Source of the DNA: Phaeosaccion multiseriatum
Lineage: Eukaryota > Ochrophyta, other classes
Assembly: GCA_965112735.1 (NCBI GenBank)
Contig: OZ218961.1
Span: forward strand, 806,001-870,000
Length of the DNA: 64,000 bases
Reading direction: 5' to 3'
This document shows, one piece after another, positions 33,692 through 43,900 of this stretch (its first letter is position 1; every line of letters starts with the position of its first letter). The position numbers were made by a program, and so were the translations under genes. The notes under the pieces are model-generated. The model was not told the DNA's origin, searched no databases, and saw nothing but the letters and a program-made list of their open reading frames with translations.

Positions 33692-34870
33692 ATGGAAGCG
33701 CCCAGTCGAAGAGAAATGCGAGCTTACCTCCCCACCATTGCGGAGGCGGAGGAAGCACAAGGACCCAAAGACGCACGGTGGTGGCCTTCCCTGCGGCTGG
33801 CGCTCCTCCTTCTCCTTTTTGTGGTGGTAGCCTCGCTGGGCTTGTTGGAGGACGTTACGCAGGGAAGCCTTTGGAGTGTGGGGGTTGGCTTCTTCTCCGG
33901 GAAGAGCGAGCAGCAGCAGAGTGCGAAAGAAGAAGGGAGGCGGCAATCAGTAGGTCTGAGGTGGAGAGCAGCAGCAGCAGCAGCGGCGTCTGGAGACGAG
34001 CCCTCCTCAACAGGAAGGAGCCGGAGGAGGGGGCTGCGAGACTCAACCTCACTGGCTGCCGAGGAGTTGACCTCCCCCCAACGATATGAGAGTAAGGCAT
34101 CCCTCAGCCTCGAGGGGGAGGGTTTGAAGCGAGGGAAACAGCATCCGGACGAAAGGAGGGCCTACCAGGAGCAGAACGAGGCGGAGAAAGTGCTGCAAGA
34201 GGTCCAGCGAGAAAAGCAGCAGCGGCAGGAGGAGGAGGAAGAAGAGGAGGAGGAAGAGGAGGAGGAAGAAGAGTCACCTCCTATAATAGTGGTGGGGCTT
34301 CCAAAGTGCGGTACGAGCTCTCTCGCCGCTGCTGTGCAATGCTCAGGGCGAAAATCGTCTCATTGGATGTGCGGTCGAGCAACGTGCGGGAACTGCATTC
34401 ACAACAATGTCCTGGCGGGGAAGCCGCCCTTGGAGGGCTGCGGGCATGAAGACTTTTTCGCCCAGATTGACCGAGATGGGGACAATGGGAAGCTCTGCTA
34501 TTTTCCGCAGATCTCAGCCCTCGAGGAGATTCATCAAGAGTTCCCCACCGCAACCTTTGTACTCAACCAACGCCCTGCCGAGAGATGGGTCAGCAGCGTC
34601 GATCGATGGGGGAACATGCGCCAGCGCCTAATCGATTGCGATATCCCGGGCTTTCCAGCCGGCGTGGGGAGCGAGGACTTAGAAATGGTGGAGTTTTTCA
34701 ACAGACACAAGCGCTTCATACGGGACTTTGTGGACGCTCACCCTTCGCACTTGCTGGTAGAGGTGGATATCGAGTCGGAAACCGCCGCGACCGTGCTGCA
34801 CAATGAGCTGGGCATTCCTCGGAGCTGCTGGGGGCAGATGAACGTAGGCAAACCTCGGTCTCGGTTGTAG
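33692..34870 (+). CDS. Type II membrane sulfotransferase
   Basis: Single exon of 392 aa. A basic N-terminus and one transmembrane helix at about residues 29-53 (WWPSLRLALLLLLFVVVASL) indicate a Golgi type II protein. A charged stem rich in Gln, Arg and Glu (about 60-195) precedes the catalytic domain. The PAPS 5'-phosphosulfate loop is VVGLPKCGTSSL (about 200-211), and the 3'-phosphate site is RPAERWVSSVDRW (about 287-299) with the expected Arg and Ser. The family transfers sulfate from PAPS to carbohydrate or other acceptors in the Golgi lumen. The acceptor cannot be read from the sequence; sulfated cell-wall polysaccharide would fit an alga and is inference. The first ATG is used; MRAYLP eight codons on is an alternative. 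Confidence 0.82.
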   Translation: MEAPSRREMRAYLPTIAEAEEAQGPKDARWWPSLRLALLLLLFVVVASLGLLEDVTQGSLWSVGVGFFSGKSEQQQSAKEEGRRQSVGLRWRAAAAAAASGDEPSSTGRSRRRGLRDSTSLAAEELTSPQRYESKASLSLEGEGLKRGKQHPDERRAYQEQNEAEKVLQEVQREKQQRQEEEEEEEEEEEEEEESPPIIVVGLPKCGTSSLAAAVQCSGRKSSHWMCGRATCGNCIHNNVLAGKPPLEGCGHEDFFAQIDRDGDNGKLCYFPQISALEEIHQEFPTATFVLNQRPAERWVSSVDRWGNMRQRLIDCDIPGFPAGVGSEDLEMVEFFNRHKRFIRDFVDAHPSHLLVEVDIESETAATVLHNELGIPRSCWGQMNVGKPRSRL

Positions 34871-35377
34871 TTATATAATGTACCATAGGACGAAGAATAA
34901 TATTTTTTCCTACCATGATGGCACGTCTGTCGGGTGTTCTGTAACCCCTTCCACCGAGCGCCGCTGCTCCTGAGCGTTCACAAGCATAGACTGTCTGTGA
35001 TTCATTACTTGGTTGATACCCTTAGCTTCACTGACCTGTCTCTTCTCAAAACCACACCAACTCATCAAGAGGGAGCGACTCTATCTAGACAGGGGGCGCG
35101 CCCCACCCCCCTTGTGTGTGGATAGGCACTGCTGCTCCCTTCCCCTCCCTCCCTGTCAACCCCCCCCCCCCCCCCTTCAACCCCGTCCCGAGGTGCGAGC
35201 CCAGCGAGAGGGGCACTAGGCTCACAGAAAGCCCCAGCAGAGCAGCAGCAGTCACAGTAGCCGCACAGTAGCAGCAGAGCAGCAGGAGGCTCTCTGTCGC
35301 TCTCTGTCCCTACACACTGCCTCGTGTCACAGCAAGGCTCCCGCTCCCGTACTGCTGTGTATCATATGGAGAGAGCT

Positions 35378-35425
<48 letters not shown>

Positions 35426-35779
35426 GTCGTCGTCGCTATCGGAGAAAGGAGCAGCCCTTCTGGCCTTCGTAGAAGCGATGCACTCTTTCTTTCTTGTTGC
35501 CTTGATCATGACAACCCTGGCGGCATCAGAGGGCCCACAGGCGCTCGCGACGAGGGGTCTGACATCTTCGAGTCACTGTCTCTTCTACAACCCTCAACAG
35601 CAGCCTCAGCAGCAAAGCAGCAGCACCTCAACAAAACAATAGGCCCAAAACAATGAATGAATGCCCTTCCTACTGTACCCTGTCTTCAGTGCCTTCAATG
35701 TCCAATGTCGAATGTTCCATGCTCTACCCTAACACACCCTAACCCCACGTGTATCCGTGTAACCGTCCGCGATCACTCG
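34871..35779. other. Intergenic region
   Basis: I see no gene between the convergent sulfotransferase and enkurin genes. Contents: poly-C at 35161-35174, a (CGT)n array at 35378-35434, and scattered AGC/CAG-rich stretches. It contains the 3' UTRs of both neighbours. Confidence 0.45.
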
Positions 35780-38223
35780 TCACCGGTCTTTCCGGATGAA
35801 GACAGGCTTCTCCAACAGACCAATGTCTCTTTCGATGCTGTCGAGCTCCTCCTCCAGCCGTAGCTTCCTCGCCCTCCTCCCCCCCTCGTATTTGGTGAGG
35901 TGACACAGGCGCTGGTACTCGGCATTGGTGGTGTCCCATTTGTGCTGCATTCCATCATGGCGTGTGGGTGGTACATGTGTGTGACAGTTGGTGAAGGCAT
36001 GAGGCATGGGATGGGGACGAAGATGCACTTGGTTTCAGAGGGCACATTCTTGCGCGCAAAGCAAGGAAGAACGGAGGCTACACAGCAAACATGCAAGAAA
36101 GCAAGGAAGCGAGCTAAGCACACAAGCAAGCACGCAATAAAAGAGGGAAGCTGTGCATACAAGCAAGCATGAAAGCAAGGAAGCAGGCAGGCATGCAAGC
36201 AAGACTGATGGGAAAAGCAAAGAGGCATATCGGCATGTCGGTCTGCTAAAGATGACGATAGCCGTCCGTTTCGACAAGTGTGTTAGGCACCCCAGCGGGG
36301 CTTTGTGGCTCGATACGCACGCCCTCCGATCGATCCCTCCTCCCTCCTACCCCCATATGTACAACCAACCTTCATGGATCTTAGGAGGTTGGTTTGCTCC
36401 TTTGGGTCCATGGGCATGGCGGCATCCTGCTGCAAATTGTTGATACCTTTCGATCGATTACGCGTGTGTGCGTGCGTGTGTGCGTGTGTGTGCGTGTGTG
36501 AGTGTGTGTGTACGTGTGTCCATGTGTGTGTGTGTGTGAGTAAAGCAGACATTGATGGCAGTGTATGGTCGCGGTCAGCAGGAAGTTGGTTACGAGGGGG
36601 TTTCGATAGAAGGGAAAGTGCAAGTGGGTGTAGGTATGTGAGGGAAGGGTACCAGGAGGTCAGGAGGGGGGCACGACAAGAGCGAGGAAGGCCTTAAACT
36701 ATGCCCTTCGCCTCTCTCGGGGGGGCCTCCCTTCCTCACCCCCCGTCCCTCCCACATCTCGTCCCGTCTCCTAAGCAAGCAAGCACGCAAGGAAGGAAGA
36801 AAGCAAAGAAGCGAAAAGGCGGGCGCGAGTACGCGATAGAGGCACGCACCTAGCTGTTCCTTGACATACTCGTCGATCATCTCGTTCTCGGCCTTGACCT
36901 CTTCCTTGACATACTGCAGATACTCGGGTACTCGACCGAAGTCCTCCTTCTCCATGTAGTTCACTCGCTGCTGCTGCACCTTGGGCACCGATAGGACTGA
37001 CCGGGCATTGTGGTAGGGGGGGGGGAGGAGGGGTAGTGGTGGTGGTGGTGGTGGTGAAGGAGGAGGAGGAGGAGGATGAGGAGGAGGAGGAAGAGGAGGA
37101 GGAGGAGGAGGAGGAGGAGGAGGAGGAGGAGGAGGAGGAGGAGGAGGAGGAGGAGGAGGAGGAGGAGGAGGAGGAGGAGGAGGAGGAGGAGGAGGAGCCA
37201 AGCCGGCACCATAGGACAGGCGAGCACGCGTGCAAGAGAGAGGGCAAGGAGCCACTCCACTCTACCCCATTCCACTCCCCCCCCCCTCCTCCCCTCAATC
37301 CCAGTCCACCCCACTAAGCACCACTTCATTCGGCTCCACTGGACTCACTCGCGGTGACGGCGTTGGCGGAGATGAAGTTCTTTCGCGTCTTGAGACTTGA
37401 AGGAAGGGGAACCTCCACGCGGGCGGGTGGAACGGGCTCCTGGGGTAGACAGGCATATGGGTGAGCGGCAGGCAGGCCCATGGGTGAGCAGCAGGCAGGC
37501 ATATGGATAGGCAGACAGGAATATGGGCCGAGCCTGACGTGGGGCACGATAGGATAGCTCAAGCAGTGACGATGTGTGTGGATGTGTGTAGGGGGTGTGT
37601 GAGCGTGGTGCGGGGGACGCTGCTGGCAAAGCAAGTCTACAAGGCAGGACCAGAATTGAAACTACAAGCTCCTATGCGCGCGCACATACATGTGCACACA
37701 CGCACGCACACACACACGCACACACACACACACAAACGCACACATGTACCCACACACACGCAGAGAGAGAGAGTGAGACCCTTTCTCTCACCCTTTCTCT
37801 CACCTTGCGTCCAGTCCTGGTCTTGGTCGCACGCCCGCCGCTAGCACCACCACCACCAGCGCCATCACCACCACCACCACTCCTTGCAAGCTCTAGCGCG
37901 TCCAGTGCATTTGCCGCTGCTTGCTCCTTTGCCGTCTGCCGTTGCGTTCTACGCAGCGTCTCTTCGGACATGGTCGCGCTCCGGTCCGCGCCCGCTCCTC
38001 GCTTGAGGAAGCGAGTGGGGTCTGTGGTGGGGTGCTTCATTCCCATGATGCCGCTATTTGCGCCCCTCCTCCTGTCCGTTAAGGAGCTGCATGTGTGTGT
38101 AAGTGTGTGTCGTTGGTCCGCAAGTTTCCGTTGTATGGTTTGGCAGGCAGGCAGGGGAGAGACAACCGGAAATGCGCGTTAGACTTGCCCACACAAATGC
38201 CGCTGGATGTGCCTTTTAGCGGA

Positions 38224-38295
<72 letters not shown>

Positions 38296-39072
38296 GAGGA
38301 GGAGGAGGAGGAGGAGGAGGGGGGGGTGGGGGCTAGACCCCTTAACTGGTTGGTTTCGCGCAACGTCACTCGCCGCCCGCCCTTCCCCACTCCTTTCCGA
38401 GAGGTGGCAAGAGAGAGAGAGAGAGCCTGCTACCTTTTATCGCAGAGAGAGAGAGAGAGCCTGCTACCTTTTATCGCAGAGAGAGAGCATGCTACCTTTT
38501 ATCGCAGAGAGAGAGCCTGCTACCTTTTATCGCAGAGAGAGAGAGCCTGCTACCTTTATCGCCATCGGTAGGGGTCATGTTGGGCCCGCTTCGTCCTCGC
38601 CCCCTTCGGTTTCGTCCCCCCTGCTGTCTGTCTCCTCTCTCTCTCTCCCCAACCCCCCCCCCCTCTCTCTCTGTTGGTCTGTCTGCTCGTCTACCTCTCT
38701 GTCCCTCTCTCTCTGTCTGTCTCTCTCTCTCTGATTCTCTCTCTCTCTGTCTGCCTGTCTGTCTCTCTGTGTGTCTCTCTCTCTGCCTGTCTATATCTAT
38801 GCCTGCCTCACCTGTTGGCGTTTCCCTCTGCGTGCAATGCTCTGAACTTACTCGACACCCGGTGTTGCAGCGCCTTCGCCTGCCGCTCCTCCTCCACTTT
38901 GGGCAGTAGATTGAAGATCGACTCACCCCCTCCTCCCCTTTCCATCATAGCCGCCCCTGCTCGAGAGATCGCGCTACTCTCCTTCCTTCGAGGAGCAGCG
39001 CCACTTCCTTCCCTTGATGCATGTAGTGCTGCCAGTCCTGCCCCCCCTGGGCTGGAGGCCCTCCTTGCTGCG

Positions 39073-39106
<34 letters not shown>

Positions 39107-39146
39107 ATGATGCTGATGCCCCCGACTGTGGCCGAGCGAAGTCCAT
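35780..39146 (-). CDS. ENKUR: Enkurin-domain ciliary protein
   Basis: Six exons on the minus strand: 39146-38812, 38053-37804, 37439-37349, 36996-36850, 36446-36370, 35944-35780. All phases close, giving 354 aa. The N-terminal motif ESIFNLLPK matches the enkurin start, and DPTRFLKRG and KNFISANAV follow. The C-terminal enkurin domain (about residues 225-354) shows DFGRVPEYLQYVKEEVKAE, then NLLRSMKHKWDTTNAEYQ, and ends in a helix with EEELDSIERDIGLLEK. Enkurin is a microtubule inner protein of motile cilia and flagella and was also described as a TRPC-channel adaptor in sperm. Its presence implies a flagellated stage. The exon 5 acceptor (CGAAAG) is atypical but is the one that restores phase. 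Introns contain GGA, TAG and 28-bp tandem repeats. Confidence 0.85.
37060..37196. repeat. (GGA)n array in an enkurin intron
   Basis: GGA repeat on the plus strand, CTC-type pyrimidine repeat in the sense of the gene, lying just 5' of the 3' splice site at 36997. Confidence 0.95.
38225..38320. repeat. (AGT)n followed by (GGA)n in the first enkurin intron
   Basis: About 70 bp of AGT trinucleotide repeat passing directly into GGA repeat. Confidence 0.95.
38408..38562. repeat. Minisatellite, five copies
   Basis: Five head-to-tail units built from GAGAGAGCCTGCTACCTTTT plus ATCGCA, differing in the number of GA steps. The array lies in the first intron of the enkurin gene. Confidence 0.9.
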
Positions 39147-40977
39147 GTTGGGCTATAGCCCCCCACAGAGCTACTCCCTTCCTCCTTCCCTCACTCCCTC
39201 CCTCCCTCTCCCTCCCTCCCTCACAATTGTACCGCCACTTCCAACTCCCCCCTGCAAAGGTCGGTAGTCTACCGAGCCAGTGCCCTGCGGTGTAAAATGA
39301 GCTCGAGTGCCGCTACCCTCTTGGGCAGGGCACGGTAGCTGTCTGACAGCGAAAGGCTTATGATTGAGGAGGAAGAGCCGAGGAAGGAGCAGAGCAGAGA
39401 GAGGGAAAGAGAGAGAAAGAGTTGGGGTGGGAGGAGGTTGATCGAGACGAAAAAGAAAAAGAGGAGAGGAGGGTTTGTAAATACGCAAAGAAAAGAGGAA
39501 GAAGCCTCTTGTGTGATGAGGAAGGTAGTATACGAGTGATGAGGAAGGTAGTATACGAGTGACATGTAACCCATTTAGAAGCCCTTTCCCACAGAGGTTT
39601 GGCTGCGAGGCAGAGGCTTGTAAGGAGACTTAATTTGCTAGGCTGGGCGAGAGAGAGACGGACGTAAGGGAACAAATGACCTACGCCATCTTCCTCGAAG
39701 AACGCCTCACGGTCTACCTCTTCCACCCTGCAGCAAGACAAAAGCTTTGCACCCACCTGTCAATGGGAGACGTCCTTCTTCTAGTGATCAGTGTTGTAGC
39801 TTGCTCGCTGCTGCTGCTCTGGACTGAGCTGCTGCTGGCCTGCTGCTGCTCCTGCTGCTGTTAAAGGCCCTAAAACCTAGCTCTAACTCCTAGTATACCG
39901 CTACTTCTTAATGCTGTGCCTGCTCCTCTCTGTCGTCCCGAAGCTCCCCCTTCCCCTCCCAACGGCCGTGTAACGTGTAACGAAGATCCAGTTGGAATTT
40001 GCGTTTGCCGGATATTTTATTGACTGCTTGGCACGCACGCCCGCACGCCGCACGCACCCACACAGACTGCCGCATTCCCCCAGTACGATACCCATCCGCT
40101 CCCATTCCTCTCCTCCCCTCTTTCCCCTCCTCCGCCCCCAAGCATGTGGAAAATCACATGCGGTCGAGAGAGCGAAAGGGCTTGGCCTCCTTCCATGGCC
40201 GAGAGGGAGGCCCTCCGTCAAAGACTTACTATGGCTCCCTCAGGCTGACTTTGGCTGACCAAGGGCTTGAGGCTGAGGGGGGGTTGTATGGATGCCGTCG
40301 TAGAAGAGACGGTGGTCCTACTCGTAGCGACGACCTCCAGAAGGGGCACTGCGTGCGGCAGCAGCAGCACTTGGTGATACTGCAGATACCAAAGCGGCCA
40401 GAACAAGGGCAAGGGCACAGTCATAGTATTGTTCAGTGGCCATAGTGGCGAGAGCAGCTGGAGGAGGAGAAGGAGAAAGGGAAGGAGAGGCTGTGGGGAG
40501 AGAGGAAGGCAACACCCACCACCATCACGTTCGACCCTATATTTTCGGGGGGCACACCGTAATCTTGTCCAGGGTCGATCACGTAGGCAGGAGCCGCAGC
40601 AGTCATAACAGAGGACGGGGACCAAAGAAGACACTTCACCTACCTCTAGCTTCCTTTTCGTGTAATCTCCTTCTGTGATGATGCAACTGAGCGTAGTCGT
40701 GGACTGAGGGCCTCGCAGGGCTGTTTGATGGGGCCTCCAACTGCCAAAAAAAGTTCCCGCCTAATCCTGTGTGAGTTTCAGTTCCCGAGGCCCGCGAATT
40801 CTCTTACCAGGCAGCAGCAACTTAATAGCGCAGCGTTAGAGACCTACAGCGCCTGCATGGCCCACACACGCATCAACCCTACACACAAGTAGCTCTGCCG
40901 CTGGGTTGGCTGCTTTCTCTTGTGGCCGAGTGAGGCCACCACTGGCTGGCAAAAAGTCATTCCGCGAGAAACAAACG
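39147..40977. other. Intergenic region, possible unresolved small gene
   Basis: No gene is recognised. On the minus strand at about 40680-40318, short coding-like pieces sit beside splice-like signals: a stretch read as CIITEGDYTKRKLE before GTAGGTG, and a hydrophobic stretch read as YYDCALALVLAALVSAV ending in TAG at 40318. I could not join them into a model with support. Simple repeats are sparse here. Confidence 0.3.
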
Positions 40978-43900
40978 ATGAGTACAGGTGTGGAAGAAGG
41001 GGGAGAAAAACATATAGGGGAGATGGAGGAAACCGGTAAAAATCACAGCAGCAGCAGCAGCAGTAGTAGCAGCAGTAAAAGCAGGACAGCTGACGAGGTT
41101 GATGGTGGTGCCGCCCTGCTGCTGAAGCCAGCAGCAGCAGCAGCTCTCCACACCTTGCTCGGCGGGAGGGCGCAGGAGGTTGTGGACGAGCTCGGGGACA
41201 AGCCTTTCGCCTTTTGGTACGATGGAGAAGGCAACGAGGCGGAGAGGTATAGCTTCAAGCGTATGTGGGATGAGGTAAGCTGTGAGCTGAGAGATGCCAG
41301 CGACGAGCCAAACCAGCATCATGTCATTGCGGGAGAGTGTGGTGCGTGGCCTTTTGTTAAGGTGTTGCCAATTTCCTGCAACGTTAGCTGCCTGGGGGAG
41401 GATCTTTCTTTGTCCCACATCCTTCTTTCTTCTTTATTTACTTCCTCCTCCTCCTCCCCTCTACCCGCTCCACTCCGCCTTCCCTCCACCATTGCCCAGG
41501 CGGGAAAGATCTCCTACCTCCTCCGCGAGGAGTGGCGAGTGCCCAAGGGAGCCACGGTGGTGCTGTGCTACGAGCCGAGCCTGCACTTCTTCGCCGCCTT
41601 CCTGGGCTGCCTGAGGGCGGGCGTGGTGGCGGTGATGGTGTACCCGCCTGCTCCTCCCCTGTCAAAGTCCCTGCCCAAGATGAGCAAGATCGTGGCGGAC
41701 TGCGGGCCCCTGCTGTGCCTCACCGACTCCAAGATTGCAGCTCTGTGCAAAGAGGACAAAGCCAACCAACTCTCTGACTCGCGCAAGCTGTGGCCTGAGG
41801 ACCTTGACTTCAACGCCACCGATGGAGGGCTGTTGCAAAACCTCTTCGCCTCCTTCTCCTCCTCCTCGTCGGCGAGGAGCTTTGACGAGGCGAACGTGAC
41901 CGAGGAGGACCTGGCCTTCCTGCAGTACACCAGCGGCTCCACCGGCGACCCCAAGGGCGTCATGGTGACCTTCGGTGCACTCATGGCCAACGTGTACCTC
42001 ATCAGCTCGCACCCCGCCACGGGAATGTACAACCTTCTGTCGGCCGATCCTGCCTCAGACCAGCAGGAAGAGACGAGAGGCTCTTCCTCCTCAGACCAGC
42101 ATGAGGCGAGCGAGGGGAGTGACGAAAGCAGACCACTCAGTCTCACGAAAGCTGCGCAAACCAAGTTGAGATACATACCGACGACGGGCTTCTCGTGGTT
42201 GCCCCAGTATCATGTGAGTTTGAGTTAAGAGGGCAGGGGCGTGAGAGAGGGGGTTGGAGGGTAGGTGTGGAGGGTAAGAGCCAAACGAGGGGAGTGGAGG
42301 CAACGGAGGAGAAGGAGGAACATCAAGCGCGAGGGAGGGAAGGAAGAAGCAGAGCTCGGTCGTCTTGCCTTTGGTGCTCACGTGCGCCTCCACTTCTGCC
42401 CTGCCTGCTCTCTGTACTTGTCAATGTTGGCATCTGGTGCCATCTCACACAGGACATGGGCCTCGTACTCGGCCTCCTCACTCCGTTCCTGACGGGCATG
42501 ACCATGCACTACATGTCCCCCGTGAGCTTCATTAAGCGGCCCCTGCTCTGGCTGGAGCTCATCTCTCGGCACCGCGTGGAGTGGTCCATCGCCCCCGACT
42601 TCGCCTACGCTCTCTGCGCCCGCTACATGGCCAAGGTGCGCGGCACTCGTAAGGAGCCCAAGCTGGATCTGTCCTGCGTGGTCACGCTGACGTCGGGAGC
42701 CGAGCCCATTCGAGCGGAGACGGTGAAGCGGTTCCAAGAGGCCTTCCTGGGCAGCGGTCTGTGGCCAGGGTGAGTGAGTGAGTGAGTGAGTGAGTGAGCG
42801 AGTGAGTGAGTGAGTGTGAGTGAGTGAGTGAGTGAGTGAGTGAGTGAGTGAGTGAGTGAGTGAGTGAGTGAGTGAGTGAGTGAGTGAGTGAGTGATCAAG
42901 TGAGTGAGTGATCAAGTGAGTGAGTGAGTGAGTGAGTGAGTGCGTGAGTGAGTGAATGAGTGAGTGAGTGAATGAGTGAGTGAGTGAGTGAGTGAGTGAG
43001 TGAGTGAATGAGTAAGTGAATGGGTGAGTGAATGAGTGAGTGAGTGAGTGAGTGAGTGAGTGAATGAGTGAGTGAATGAGTGAGTGAGTGAGTGAGTGAG
43101 TGAGTGAGTGAGTGAGTGAGTGAGTGAGTGAGCGAGTGAGTGAGTGATCAAGTGAGTAAGCGAGTGAGTGAGTGAGTGAGTGGGTGAGCGAGTGCATGAG
43201 TGAGTGAGTGAGCGAGTACGTGAGCGAGCGAGTGCGTGAGTATGTGAGTGAGCGAGCGAGTACGTGAGTATGTGAGTGAGCGAGCGAGTACGTGAGTATG
43301 TGAGTGAGTATGTGAGTGAGTGGATCCGTTTCAGGACAGGACAGGGCAGGATGAGGCACCAACCAGCGCAGCGACGGCCTTCCTGCTCGCTCTCCATTTC
43401 CGGCGGGTGCTTTGGTCTCTAACCTCGTGCTTGCACTCTCCTGTGCCCCTGTCTCTCCGTGACCGGCACACTGTTAGGTGGTTCTCGGCTGCGTACGGGC
43501 TCGCCGAACACGTGGTCTTAGGTAAGAGCCCGTCCCTGGACGAGCCGAATCGACGATGCGGATGAGGGCTTATTATGACGAGCGGTAGTGATCAGTTCAA
43601 AGCCTCATCCACCCCTCGTCCTCTCGCCCTCCCCCCCTCCTCTCCATCGCTACTCTTCTCCCCAGTGTCGTGGGCCAATGTCATCGCTGGGTCGTCCTCC
43701 CATCCCGAGCTCACCAGCGTCGGCTCCGTGGTCGGGAGAGCGGACGTTATGGACATTCGTATTGTCGATCCTGACACCAAGGTCGAGGTCAGCGAGGCAG
43801 CTATGGAGGGGGAGATCTGGATCTCCTCGCCCTCCGTCGCCGCCGGATACTGGGGCAAGCCCGAGCTGTCACAGGAAGTGTTCCGAGCGCGACTCACTCT

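Noticed and set aside
40318-40680. Possible small minus-strand gene with a hydrophobic segment
   Set aside because: Coding-like pieces and splice-like sites are present, but no combination gave a supported frame, start codon or family match.
42682-43397. Long minus-strand frames of (SLTH)n type
   Set aside because: Produced by the GTGA intron array on the opposite strand, with no coding signal outside the repeat.
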